Assembly: GCF_048060095.1 (NCBI RefSeq)
Contig: NZ_JBLUOA010000001.1
Coordinates: 682,001-746,000, forward strand
Direction: 5' to 3'
Source: JBLUOA01 sp048060095
Lineage (GTDB): Bacteria; Pseudomonadota; Alphaproteobacteria; Rhodobacterales; Rhodobacteraceae
Length of the DNA stretch: 64,000 bases
The notes under the pieces were generated by a model that was given only the letters and a program-made list of their open reading frames with translations, did no database searches and had not been told where the DNA came from. Each line of letters opens with the position of its first letter. Position 1 is the stretch's first letter. A program made the translations under genes and the position numbers. Positions 23,755 through 31,528 of the stretch are shown one piece after another.

Positions 23755-24585
23755 TCAGAGCTCTTGGTCCTCATTCGGGTTCTTGCCGTGGTGTTCACAC
23801 CAAGCCCGCCAGAGATCAGGTCGTCGTTCCTTTGTCAGCCGTTCGGCCATTTCCTGTCGCCAGTCAGAGATCTTCGCGTGATGGCCGGATAGAAGCACTT
23901 CCGGTATCGCGCGCCCATTCCAGACGGCAGGTTTTGTATAGTGTGGGTGTTCAAGCAGACCGTCCGAGAAGGATTCCTCCTCCGTCGATGCGTGATTCCC
24001 AAGCACGCGCGGTATAAGGCGAACCGTTGCATCAATCAAGGCCTGTGCCGCAATCTCTCCTCCGGTAAGGATGAAGTCGCCAAGGCTGACTTCTTCGATG
24101 CCGTAATGTTCGATCACGCGATCATCGACGCCCTCGAAACGGCCGCACAGCAGGGTCATGCCATCGGTCTTTGAATAGCGGTCGGCCATCGCTTGCGTTA
24201 GCGGTTTGCCGCGTGGCGAAAGGTAAAGCACCGGCCAGCGCGCCGCGTCTTTGGGCGTGCCGTCGGCAGCCCTATCAAGCGCTTTCGAAACCACGTCAGG
24301 CCGCAGCACCATTCCCGCGCCGCCGCCCGCCGGGGTGTCGTCCACGTTGCGGTGCTTTCCCTCGCCAAAGGGGCGCAGATCGATGGTTTCAAGCCGCCAT
24401 AGCCCGTCCTGCAATGCCTTGCCGGTCAGCGATGCCCCAAGGACACCGGGGAAGGCTTCGGGGAACAGCGTGATGATTTTTGCCGTCCACGCGTCTTTCA
24501 GATGGGGGCGGTCCTGCATCAACTCGCGGGGTTGTGCGGTGGCCGAGATCGACAAGCGCCCGTGGGATTTCGTCGGTTTAGTCAT
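23755..24585 (-). CDS. trmD: tRNA (guanine-N1)-methyltransferase
   Basis: A 276-residue SPOUT-class enzyme that methylates G37 of tRNAs using S-adenosylmethionine, preventing frameshifts. The catalytic core starts at AKIITLFPEAFPGVLGASL near residue 35. The knot region includes LYLSPRGKPLTQ, LLCGRFEGVDDRVIEHY, and EVSLGDFILTGGEIAA. The first 34 residues are an extension relative to E. coli TrmD. The start overlaps the end of rimM by 8 bases. The YKTKPAVWNGRAIPEVLLSG-like end (HYTKPAVWNGRAIPEVLLSG) is intact. Confidence 0.96.
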   Translation of the reverse strand: MTKPTKSHGRLSISATAQPRELMQDRPHLKDAWTAKIITLFPEAFPGVLGASLTGKALQDGLWRLETIDLRPFGEGKHRNVDDTPAGGGAGMVLRPDVVSKALDRAADGTPKDAARWPVLYLSPRGKPLTQAMADRYSKTDGMTLLCGRFEGVDDRVIEHYGIEEVSLGDFILTGGEIAAQALIDATVRLIPRVLGNHASTEEESFSDGLLEHPHYTKPAVWNGRAIPEVLLSGHHAKISDWRQEMAERLTKERRPDLWRAWCEHHGKNPNEDQEL

Positions 24586-25090
24586 CCGGGAACAGGCCGT
24601 CCGGCGGGTCCGCGATGATCCGGCCTGCTGTCAGATCGACGGTCGGCACCGCATCGCGGGTGAAGGGGACCAGCACCGTCGCGCTTTGGCCTGGCAGTTC
24701 GACTTCAAGCAGGTCGCCCGCCCCGTGGTTTTGCACGGCTTTCACCGTGCCAAGGGGTGTGCCGCCTGTGTCGAGCACGACGAGGCCGATCAGGTCGGCG
24801 TGGTAGAACTCGTCGTCAGGCAGGGCAGGCAGTCGGGTGCGGTCGGCGAACAGCCGTGTGCCGCGAAGCGCGTCGGCCTGCTCCTTAGTCTTCACCCCGT
24901 CAAGCCGTGCGGAGAAACCGTTTTTCACCGCACGGGTCAGGGTCAGCGTGAAGGATAGGCTGCCATCTTCGGTATAAAGCGGGGCGTAGTCAGCGATGGC
25001 TTCGGCGTCGGCGCAAAAGCTTTTCAGCCGCACTTCGCCCTTCACGCCATAAGATCCGGCGATTGCGCCGACACACACCCGATCCGTCAT
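24578..25090 (-). CDS. rimM: Ribosome maturation factor RimM
   Basis: A 170-residue 16S rRNA processing protein. VCVGAIAGSYGVKGEVRLKSF is the N-terminal barrel, and YHADLIGLVVLDTGGTPLGTV leads the PRC-barrel domain that binds ribosomal protein S19. It overlaps the small ORF upstream by 4 bases (ATGA) and trmD by 8, so this whole block is translationally coupled. Confidence 0.95.
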   Translation of the reverse strand: MTDRVCVGAIAGSYGVKGEVRLKSFCADAEAIADYAPLYTEDGSLSFTLTLTRAVKNGFSARLDGVKTKEQADALRGTRLFADRTRLPALPDDEFYHADLIGLVVLDTGGTPLGTVKAVQNHGAGDLLEVELPGQSATVLVPFTRDAVPTVDLTAGRIIADPPDGLFPDD

Positions 25091-25236
25091 TCGCCCTCAA
25101 CCCCGTAACAGACACCATCGCCGCGAACCGCGCCGCCTGCGTCAAGGCATCGGTCGGTCAGCACGAAGCGTTCCGCCGACATACCGGCCCAAAACGCCAC
25201 GGCGCAGAGGACGAAGGTGATTGCCAGACGGATCAC
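25087..25236 (-). CDS. Small single-pass membrane protein between rpsP and rimM
   Basis: A 49-residue protein beginning at GTG 25236: MIRLAITFVLCAVAFWAGMS is a membrane helix or signal anchor, followed by AERFVLTDRCLDAGGAVRGD and VCYGVEGE. The two cysteines (30 and 43) could form a disulfide in the periplasm. The gene overlaps the 19-codon ORF upstream by GTGA and rimM downstream by ATGA. That double coupling, and its place in an essential ribosome operon, argue that it is translated. Similar short proteins occur at this place in relatives as far as I recall; function is unknown. Confidence 0.7.
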   Translation of the reverse strand: MIRLAITFVLCAVAFWAGMSAERFVLTDRCLDAGGAVRGDGVCYGVEGE

Positions 25237-25292
25237 AGGGCGACCCCTTCCCCGCGGGGAAGGCCAATGTTGATCCGATCGGTGACGGGCAT
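25233..25292 (-). CDS. Putative 19-residue leader ORF
   Basis: ATG 25292 follows a perfect AGGAGG (25297-25302) and reads MPVTDRINIGLPRGEGVAL to a stop that overlaps the next GTG start (GTGA). The peptide has no membrane or repeat character. An 18-base perfect palindrome lies inside it. It could be a leader peptide that controls ribosome entry to the 49-residue gene and rimM, or simply a spacer that loads ribosomes. Expression is inferred only from the ribosome site and coupling. Confidence 0.45.
   Translation of the reverse strand: MPVTDRINIGLPRGEGVAL
25246..25263. repeat. Perfect 18-base palindrome inside the leader ORF
   Basis: CCTTCCCCGCGGGGAAGG reads the same on both strands. In RNA it would form a 7-base GC-rich stem with a 4-base loop between the AGGAGG site and the GTG of the 49-residue gene. 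It may act on translation coupling or attenuation. Confidence 0.75.
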
Positions 25293-25389
25293 TAGACCTC
25301 CTGACTTTACCGAATAGAGAAAAGCGGGTGTGGAGGCGGCGCGGGATGCGCCACCACCGTTATTGTGAACGCGACAACGCGTTTTCGGT

Positions 25390-25848
25390 TTACTTTTCAG
25401 CGTCTTCTGCCGGGGCGTCTTCTGTCACTGGTTCTTCAGCAGGTGCTTCCTCAGCGGGTGCCTCTTCGACAGCAGGTGCTTCTTCAGCAACCGGAGCTTC
25501 CTCAGCAGGGGCTGCAGCCTTCGCGGCTTTCTCTTCGGCGCGGTCTTTGGCCTTCTGACCGGGCTCTGCCTTCTTGGGGTTGTTGCGTTCTTTTTTCTCA
25601 ACGACTCCAGCGGCTTCGAGGAAGCGGGACACGCGGTCGGAGGGCTGTGCGCCCTTGTCGAGCCATGCTTGAACCTTCTCGACGTCCATTTTTACGCGGT
25701 CTTCGGAATCCTTCGGAAGCAGCGGGTTGTAGGTGCCCAGCTTCTCGATGAAACGGCCATCGCGGGGCATGCGCGAGTCGGCAGCGACGATCGAATAATG
25801 CGGGCGTTTTTTGGAACCACCGCGGGCGAGACGAATTTTCATAGCCAT
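25390..25848 (-). CDS. rpsP: 30S ribosomal protein S16 with Ala/Glu-rich tail
   Basis: A 152-residue form of S16. Residues 1-85 are the normal domain (MKIRLARGGSKKRPHYSIVA, FIEKLGTYNPLLP). The last 65 residues are an extension of repeated EEAPAEEAP-type units, low in complexity and acidic, after a lysine-rich hinge (KKERNNPKKAEPGQKAKD). Ordinary S16 is about 80-90 residues; alphaproteobacterial S16 proteins are often extended. It is first in the rpsP-rimM-trmD-rplS-rpmE block. Confidence 0.96.
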   Translation of the reverse strand: MAMKIRLARGGSKKRPHYSIVAADSRMPRDGRFIEKLGTYNPLLPKDSEDRVKMDVEKVQAWLDKGAQPSDRVSRFLEAAGVVEKKERNNPKKAEPGQKAKDRAEEKAAKAAAPAEEAPVAEEAPAVEEAPAEEAPAEEPVTEDAPAEDAEK

Positions 25849-25895
25849 GATTAGTATCTCCTGTAACTTAGCTATTTGACGGGGCTAAGCCCCTG

Positions 25896-26192
25896 TCATT
25901 CCTGATGTTTCTTATGGTGTTGGATAACTTCGCTGATGATGAAATTCAGGAATTTCGCAGCGAATTCGGGGTCTAAATCAGCTTCGAGCGCCATCGCGCG
26001 AAGCCGGTCGATCTGTTGCGCTTCCCGCTCCGGATCGGAGGGCGGGAGCGTGTGTTCAGCCTTCAGTTTGCCAACCGATTGGGTGCGCTTGAAACGCTCC
26101 GCAAGGGTGTAGACAAGCACCGCGTCGAGGCGGTCGATGCTCTCCCGATGCTCTTTCAGAAGCTCGGCGGCGCGGGCGGAAATATCGGTCAT
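25896..26192 (-). CDS. Chorismate mutase (AroQ type)
   Basis: A 98-residue, all-helical chorismate mutase, which turns chorismate into prephenate for phenylalanine and tyrosine. The pattern LKEHRESIDRLDAVLVYTLAER with AVGKLKAEH-like SVGKLKAEHTLPPSD has the catalytic arginines and lysine. ATG 26192 begins MTDISARAAELL; the longer open frame upstream has no family likeness. It stands alone, not fused to prephenate dehydratase. It lies in the usual place between ffh and rpsP for this bacterial group. Confidence 0.9.
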   Translation of the reverse strand: MTDISARAAELLKEHRESIDRLDAVLVYTLAERFKRTQSVGKLKAEHTLPPSDPEREAQQIDRLRAMALEADLDPEFAAKFLNFIISEVIQHHKKHQE

Positions 26193-26265
26193 TTGACGCT
26201 CCTGATCGGCGTGCACCGGGTGTGCACACAGTGTGCACAGGACGTGCATACGATTGTTGCACAGG

Positions 26266-26793
26266 TCATTGCACGGCCTCCGGCAGACGGTGACGATAAA
26301 CGAGGTCGTCAGTGTTCGGGCGATCCGCATCATCATCGCGCACCGCGCCGAGCCGTTCGGCCAGCGCGGCAGAGCGGGTGTTGCCGGGGCTGACGTAGCT
26401 GACGAGCGTTGTCAGAGACTGCACCCGGAAGGCCCAGTCGCGGGCAGCGCCCGCAGCCTCGAACGCGATGCCGCGCCCCTCAGCCTTGGGCGTGAGGGTC
26501 CATCCAAGCTCAGTCTCGGGAAAGTTGGCTGGATGCGTGATCGCGATTTCACCAAAGTAATCGCCGGTCTTGCTGTCGGTGATGCTCCAAGCGCCGAAGC
26601 CGTCGAATATCCATGACGCGGCCCCACTGGCAAAGACAGACCATGCGCCGCGTCGGTCATAGGGGCCGCCCATGTAGCGTGACCGGTCCGACGTAAGCAC
26701 TTCTGCGAAAGGTTCGAAATCTGCACGCATGGGTGCGCGCAGAACCAGACGCTCCGTTTCAAGCGTTGGGATATTTACACCCATGCCTGTCAT
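26266..26793 (-). CDS. GNAT acetyltransferase (RimJ/RimL-like)
   Basis: A 175-residue N-acetyltransferase. It opens with LETERLVLRAPMRADFEPFA, and the acetyl-CoA loop is LTPKAEGRGIAFEAAGAARDWAF, with the conserved GNTRSAALAERLGA helix after it. The start overlaps the ffh stop as ATGA. Substrate is unknown; related proteins acetylate ribosomal proteins or small amines. Confidence 0.85.
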   Translation of the reverse strand: MTGMGVNIPTLETERLVLRAPMRADFEPFAEVLTSDRSRYMGGPYDRRGAWSVFASGAASWIFDGFGAWSITDSKTGDYFGEIAITHPANFPETELGWTLTPKAEGRGIAFEAAGAARDWAFRVQSLTTLVSYVSPGNTRSAALAERLGAVRDDDADRPNTDDLVYRHRLPEAVQ

Positions 26794-28298
26794 TTCTTCT
26801 TACCTAAACCGGACAGGCCGGGGGGCAGGTTGCCGCCGCCAAGGCCGGGCAGGCCGCCGGGCAGCTTGCCGCCCATCTGTTTCGCCGCGGCCTCAAGCGC
26901 CTTGGGGTCCATCTGCGAGGGGTCCATGCCGGGGGGCATTCCGCCGCCCTTGCCGAACATCCCGCGCATGGCCTGTTTCATCATGCCGCCTTTGTTTTTG
27001 CCCATTTTCTTCATCATGTCGGACATCTGACGGTGCATTTTCAGCAGCTTGTTCAGCTCACTGACTTCCATGCCGGACCCTGCGGCGATGCGCTTCTTGC
27101 GGCTGGCTTGCAGGATCTGCGGGTTGGCGCGTTCTTTCTTGGTCATCGACTGGATCAGGGCGATCTGGCGCTTGAGCACCTTGTCGTCCATGCCGGAGTC
27201 TTCGACCTGCTTGGCCATCTTCTTCATGCCGGGCATCATGCCCATCAGGCCTTCCATGCCGCCCATCTTGATCATCTGTTCAAGCTGCATCTTCAGGTCG
27301 TTCATGTTGAACTGACCCTTGGTGAAGCGCTTCATCATCCGTTCGGCCTGTTCGGCCTCGATGGTTTCCTGCGCCTTTTCGACGAGGCTGACGATGTCGC
27401 CCATGCCAAGGATGCGGCCCGCGATGCGTTCGGCGTGGAATTCCTCGATCGCGTCCATCTTTTCGCCGAGGCCGACGAACTTGATCGGCTTGCCGGTGAC
27501 GGCCCGCATCGAAAGCGCGGCACCGCCGCGCCCGTCGCCGTCCATCCGGGTCAGGACAACGCCCGAAACGCCGATCTTGTCGTCAAATTCGGTCGCGACG
27601 TTCACCGCGTCTTGCCCGGTCAGGCCATCGACCACCAGCAGCGTTTCGCGGGGGGTGGCGATGTCGCGGACGGCGGCGGCTTCGGCAATCAGCGCTTCGT
27701 CGATGTGCAGACGGCCCGCAGTGTCGAGCATGTAGACGTCATAGCCACCCATCGTCGCCTGCTGCTTTGCGCGCTTGGCGATGTCGGTGGCGGACTGGCC
27801 CTTGACGATGGGCAGGGTGTCGACACCGATCTGCGTGCCGAGGATCGCAAGCTGTTCCTGCGCCGCCGGACGGTTCACGTCGAGCGAGGCCATCAGCACG
27901 CGCTTGCCCTGCTTTTCCTTCAGGCGCTTGGCGAGCTTGGCGGTCGTCGTGGTTTTACCGGAGCCTTGCAGCCCGACCATCAGGATCGGGGCCGGGGGGT
28001 TGTCGACCTTGAGCGTGCCGGTTTCGCCCTCGTCCCCCGCAAGCACGTGCACGAGTTCATCATGCACGATCTTCACGACCTGCTGGCCGGGGGTCACGGA
28101 TTTGGTGACGGCCTGCCCGGTGGCCTTTTCCTGCACTGCCTTCACGAAGTCGCGGGCGACGGGCAGGGACACGTCGGCTTCGAGCAGCGCGACGCGGACC
28201 TCGCGCAGGGCGGTGGAGACATCGGAGTCGCTCAGCGCGCCCTGTTTGGTCAGCCGGTCGAAGACGCCGGAGAGGCGTTCGGACAGATTTTCAAACAT
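26790..28298 (-). CDS. ffh: Signal recognition particle protein Ffh
   Basis: A 502-residue GTPase that binds 4.5S RNA and signal sequences and delivers nascent chains to FtsY. The N domain starts MFENLSERLSGVFDRLTKQG. The G domain has GLQGSGKTTTTAKLAKRL, the DTAGRLHIDEALI box and TRMDGDGRGGAAL. The methionine-rich M domain (after about 300) has MMPGMKKMAKQ and ends in a glycine/proline/methionine-rich tail. ATG 28298 gives the family start; upstream in-frame codons are not conserved. The 4.5S RNA gene was not found in this window. Confidence 0.97.
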   Translation of the reverse strand: MFENLSERLSGVFDRLTKQGALSDSDVSTALREVRVALLEADVSLPVARDFVKAVQEKATGQAVTKSVTPGQQVVKIVHDELVHVLAGDEGETGTLKVDNPPAPILMVGLQGSGKTTTTAKLAKRLKEKQGKRVLMASLDVNRPAAQEQLAILGTQIGVDTLPIVKGQSATDIAKRAKQQATMGGYDVYMLDTAGRLHIDEALIAEAAAVRDIATPRETLLVVDGLTGQDAVNVATEFDDKIGVSGVVLTRMDGDGRGGAALSMRAVTGKPIKFVGLGEKMDAIEEFHAERIAGRILGMGDIVSLVEKAQETIEAEQAERMMKRFTKGQFNMNDLKMQLEQMIKMGGMEGLMGMMPGMKKMAKQVEDSGMDDKVLKRQIALIQSMTKKERANPQILQASRKKRIAAGSGMEVSELNKLLKMHRQMSDMMKKMGKNKGGMMKQAMRGMFGKGGGMPPGMDPSQMDPKALEAAAKQMGGKLPGGLPGLGGGNLPPGLSGLGKKK

Positions 28299-28420
28299 AC
28301 CTTCGGCCCTTTTGCCAGTTGTTTCACCAGTCGGATATAAGACCCGACGCCTCAAAGCCCAAATGCCCCCGTGGGCGCAACGCGCTGACGGAGGGCGATC
28401 CCGGACCTGTGTCCAAGGGA

Positions 28421-28443
28421 CCGGAAGCAATCGTGACTTCCGG
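28421..28443. other. Inverted repeat between ffh and the upstream gene
   Basis: CCGGAAG (28421-28427) and CTTCCGG (28437-28443) form a perfect 7-base stem with a 9-base loop, just past the stop of the minus-strand membrane gene and 120 bases before ffh. No T-run follows. It may end the upstream transcript or sit in the ffh leader. Confidence 0.4.
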
Positions 28444-28456
28444 ATATGGGGGGCGT

Positions 28457-28954
28457 TTAGGCGGTGGTGGGGGTGGAGTCAAGCGTGGGTGAGGAGAGGG
28501 TCAGCCAGGAATTGATAATTTCGACGGTCTTCTTTTGCCATGGGCCGTGATCGGATGTCATCGAGAGAGGCAGTTTCTCCGGCGCTTTATTGAAGACCAG
28601 CAACGTGCGCGCCATCGTTGAGTCACCTTCATAGTCCTCGAGAATGGCTCGGTCGAGTTCCTCCAAATCTCTCGTGATTACCTGGCGGCCTGCAATTGAA
28701 GTCTTTGAAATAGTTATGAGACTTCGGGTCCTGTCGAACTCAATCCGCCTGTTGGCGGAAACTCGAAGAAACACATAGGAAACAGTCAATCCAATGGCCA
28801 AACCAAACGCATTAACATAACTGAAGCCGCCGTTCAGCACGCTCTCGACCACAAGTACGGCCGCTAGGATAGTCAACGGAAGAGGGATAAGCGCCCAACC
28901 CAATTCGTTGTTTCGGACAACGAGCTTGTCGGGTGTGTTCTGGACGACTTTCAT
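28457..28954 (-). CDS. Membrane protein of unknown function, atypical composition
   Basis: A 165-residue protein I do not recognise. Two membrane helices lie at about 19-38 (WALIPLPLTILAAVLVVES) and 43-65. A soluble C-terminal half follows that starts RRIEFDRTRSLITISKTS, a pattern seen in small PH-like or DUF domains behind two helices. The gene uses AGG, AGA, ATA, CGA and TCA codons and is AT-richer than its neighbours, so it may be a recent acquisition. It is downstream of no other gene and stands divergent from the LysR gene. Confidence 0.6.
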   Translation of the reverse strand: MKVVQNTPDKLVVRNNELGWALIPLPLTILAAVLVVESVLNGGFSYVNAFGLAIGLTVSYVFLRVSANRRIEFDRTRSLITISKTSIAGRQVITRDLEELDRAILEDYEGDSTMARTLLVFNKAPEKLPLSMTSDHGPWQKKTVEIINSWLTLSSPTLDSTPTTA

Positions 28955-29110
28955 ACCGAAGAACTGCTATGCAGCCCTGTATTTGTCAATGAGACATCCA
29001 TCCTTTGAAGCGATCCCGAGTCTATCGTCAGAGCGCTTCCGGTCTTTGCATCTACGAACTTATGCGCTTAGATTGCAGCCGAAGTGTTGATTGGCGCACA
29101 GGGGGCCGCA

Positions 29111-29992
29111 TTGGACAACTGGGACGAGATCAGGACCGCCTACCAGGTGGCGCGGATGGGGACGGTCAGCGGCGCGGCGGAGGTTCTGGGCGTGCACCAT
29201 GCGACCGTCATCCGTCATGTCGACGCGCTGGAAGAACGGCTGGGCACCAAGTTGTTCCAGCGCCACGCGCGGGGGTATACGCCGACCGAGGCGGGGGCCG
29301 ATCTGATGCAGGTCGCCCAAACGACGAGCGACCAGCTAAGCCAGCTTGCCGGGCGCTTGCGTGGGCAGGGGGAAACGGTCAGCGGTGATCTGGTTGTCAC
29401 ATCGCTTGCCAGTCTGTCGCCGCAGTTGGCTCCGATCCTTGTCGGGTTTCAAAACGCGCACCCGGATGTGAAGGTGCATTATATGACCGGCGACCGGGTG
29501 TTCCGTCTGGAATACGGCGAAGCGCATGTGGCGATCCGGGCGGGGCAGGCGCCGGAGCAGTTGGATAACGTGGTGCAGCCGTTGATGCAGCTTTCGATCG
29601 GGCTATATGGCGCGGAGAATTACCTTGAACGGTTCGGCACCCCGAAGGGCGAGGAGGATTTGGTCAAGCACAGGTTTGTCGGCGGTGATCCGGCAACGAA
29701 ACGGGCGCCCTATTATCGCTGGATGGACAAGAACATCCCCGAGGAAAACGTCGTCTTCCGCGCCGGGGATTTCCAGAGCGTCGAGCACGCGATCGCGGCC
29801 GGCGCCGGGCTGGGCTTCCTGTCGGAGTTCGTGGCGCGGGGCCACGAGGGGCTGGTGCAGGTGCTTCCGCCGCGGGAGGAATGGTCGACCGCCCTGTGGC
29901 TGGTCACCCATGTCGATCTGCACCGGACGCTGAAGGTTCAGACGTTCCTGAGCTATCTCAAAGCCGAAATCAAAGCGCTGGAAGACGAATGA
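29111..29992 (+). CDS. LysR family transcriptional regulator
   Basis: A 293-residue regulator. The winged helix-turn-helix is in residues 1-60 (GTVSGAAEVLGVHHATVIRH), and a periplasmic-binding-protein-like effector domain runs from about 90. TTG 29111 is chosen because AGGGGG stands 5 bases before it and the family opens with MDNWDEIRTAYQ; the upstream GTG at 29084 lacks a good ribosome site. It overlaps the EamA exporter gene by ATGA, so it is co-transcribed with it. LysR regulators next to EamA transporters often control that efflux gene. Confidence 0.88.
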   Translation: MDNWDEIRTAYQVARMGTVSGAAEVLGVHHATVIRHVDALEERLGTKLFQRHARGYTPTEAGADLMQVAQTTSDQLSQLAGRLRGQGETVSGDLVVTSLASLSPQLAPILVGFQNAHPDVKVHYMTGDRVFRLEYGEAHVAIRAGQAPEQLDNVVQPLMQLSIGLYGAENYLERFGTPKGEEDLVKHRFVGGDPATKRAPYYRWMDKNIPEENVVFRAGDFQSVEHAIAAGAGLGFLSEFVARGHEGLVQVLPPREEWSTALWLVTHVDLHRTLKVQTFLSYLKAEIKALEDE

Positions 29993-30870
29993 GCGACGCA
30001 GCCCGTGGGCATCTTGCGATGCTCATCTTTTCGGCGCTGGTGGCGGGGTCGTTCAGCCTTGGGGCGCTGGCGGCGAATGAAATCGCGCCAACCGCCCTGA
30101 ATGCGGTGCGGTTCGTGCTCGCGGCCTGTGTACTGGGTGTTGCGGTGTTTGCAAGCGGCGCGGCAACGCGGGCGGCGTGGGAGTCGCCTTGGCGGTATCT
30201 GGTGCTGGGCGGGTTCTTTGCGCTTTATTTCGTGCTGATGTTTGAGGGGCTGAAAACCGCCCCGCCGGTGTCGGCGGCGGCGGTGTTCACCATGACCCCG
30301 ATCATGACCGCGTTTTTCGGGTGGCTGCTGCTTAGGCAAGTTACCTCGGGCCGGATGGCGTTTGCGCTGGCGATTGGGGCGGCGGGGGCGCTTTGGGTGA
30401 TCTTTCGCGCGGACCTTGCGGCACTGCTCGCCTTCAAGATCGGGATCGGGGAGTTGATCTATCTGATCGGCTGCGCGTCGCACGCGGTCTATGTGCCGTT
30501 GGTTCGGATGCTGAACCGCGGGGAAAGCCCGCTTGCCTTTGCCTTTGGCACGCTGATCGGGGGATCAGTCCTGCTGATCGCCTATGGATGGCCCGCGTTG
30601 CAGGCGACGGAGTGGGCCGCGCTGCCGATGGTGGTTTGGGTCACGCTTGGCTACATCACGGTGTTTGCGACGGCGGTCACATTCGTGCTGGTGCAATACG
30701 CGTCACTGCGGCTGCCGGGGGCGAAGGTGATGGCCTATACCTACCTCGTCCCAAGCTGGGTGATGCTGTGGGAGGTCACGATGGGGAACGGCGTGCCAAG
30801 CGGGATGATCCTGATCGGTGTCGCGCTGACGGTGGTTGCGCTGGTGATGCTGTTGCGGGAAGAGGTCTGA
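29989..30870 (+). CDS. EamA/DMT family transporter
   Basis: A 293-residue inner-membrane protein with ten helices formed by two EamA repeats (first repeat about 8-140, second about 150-290). ALAANEIAPTALNAVRFVLA and FFALYFVLMFEGLKTAPP are typical of the drug/metabolite exporter superfamily. It starts inside the LysR stop codon. Substrates of such proteins include amino acids and metabolites; none can be named here. Confidence 0.9.
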   Translation: MSDAARGHLAMLIFSALVAGSFSLGALAANEIAPTALNAVRFVLAACVLGVAVFASGAATRAAWESPWRYLVLGGFFALYFVLMFEGLKTAPPVSAAAVFTMTPIMTAFFGWLLLRQVTSGRMAFALAIGAAGALWVIFRADLAALLAFKIGIGELIYLIGCASHAVYVPLVRMLNRGESPLAFAFGTLIGGSVLLIAYGWPALQATEWAALPMVVWVTLGYITVFATAVTFVLVQYASLRLPGAKVMAYTYLVPSWVMLWEVTMGNGVPSGMILIGVALTVVALVMLLREEV

Positions 30871-30899
30871 GGCGCGGCGGCGCGGCGGCGGGATTTTTT

Positions 30900-30922
30900 G
30901 AGTATTTTTGGCAAGATGAAAC
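30900..30922 (+). repeat. Dispersed intergenic repeat, copy A
   Basis: GAGTATTTTTGGCAAGATGA followed by AAC. It lies 30 bases after the EamA stop and about 97 bases before uspA. It matches copy B (38749-38771) at 22 of 23 positions. Confidence 0.7.
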
Positions 30923-31018
30923 GGAGCGGCGGGGCAGAACTGCGCCCTGTTTGATCCAGAACAAGGCGGGGAATGGGGCCGAACTGCTATGCGTTGGGGC
31001 GCAAAGACAGGAGGCACT

Positions 31019-31432
31019 ATGTTCAAGAATATCATGATCCCCGTAGACCTCGCCCATGCAGACACGCTCGACAAAGCGATGGAAGTGGCCGGGCGGCTTG
31101 CAAAAGAGCACGGCGCGAAGCTGCATCTGGTCAGCGTGACCGGAGAGTTGCCGAGCAAACTGGGGCATAGTTCCGAGGAACTGGGCGCCCGTCTGCAAAG
31201 CCACGCGCGGCATATGGCAGAGGATTACAACATCAAGACCGAAAGCCACGCAATTGCCTCGACCGATCCAGCGGCTGAGGTGGATGGCGCGTTGCTGAAA
31301 GCGGTGAAGGATACCGGCTGCGATCTGGTCGTTATGGGATCGCACCAGCCGGGTTGGATGGAGTATATCTTTAGCTCTCACGCCGGGCATATGGCGCAGC
31401 ACGCGAAGGTGTCTGTGTTCGTCGTCCGGTAG
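31019..31432 (+). CDS. Universal stress protein, UspA family
   Basis: A 137-residue single-domain Usp. It opens MFKNIMIPVDLAHADTLDKA and has the ATP-binding type loop VVMGSHQPGWMEYIFSSHAG near 108-127, with a histidine variation of the usual G-x2-G-x9-G-S/T pattern. ATG 31019 follows a strong AGGAGG. The gene stands alone between EamA and a 24-residue membrane peptide. Usp proteins accumulate under growth arrest; partner is unknown. Confidence 0.9.
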   Translation: MFKNIMIPVDLAHADTLDKAMEVAGRLAKEHGAKLHLVSVTGELPSKLGHSSEELGARLQSHARHMAEDYNIKTESHAIASTDPAAEVDGALLKAVKDTGCDLVVMGSHQPGWMEYIFSSHAGHMAQHAKVSVFVVR

Positions 31433-31528
31433 TTGCCGAAGCGTCAGATGAGGCGATGAAGCGGAACCAGACGCCGCCCAACGGGTTATGCTGGGGTATA
31501 AGAGACGTGTTTTAGAAAGGCTACGCTC

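Noticed and set aside
25433..25530. Coding tandem repeat in the rpsP tail as a CRISPR-like or mobile repeat
   Set aside because: The repeats are short, imperfect and in frame, encoding the EEAPAEE tail; no spacers.
27033..28340. A 435-codon open frame on the plus strand opposite ffh
   Set aside because: It mirrors the ffh coding frame in GC-rich DNA, has no recognisable domain and an odd His/Leu/Asp-rich composition; ffh on the other strand is certain.
28299..28456. Possible 4.5S RNA or tRNA near ffh
   Set aside because: A short stem is present, but the conserved 4.5S core (GGAAGCAG loop region) and tRNA arms are not seen.
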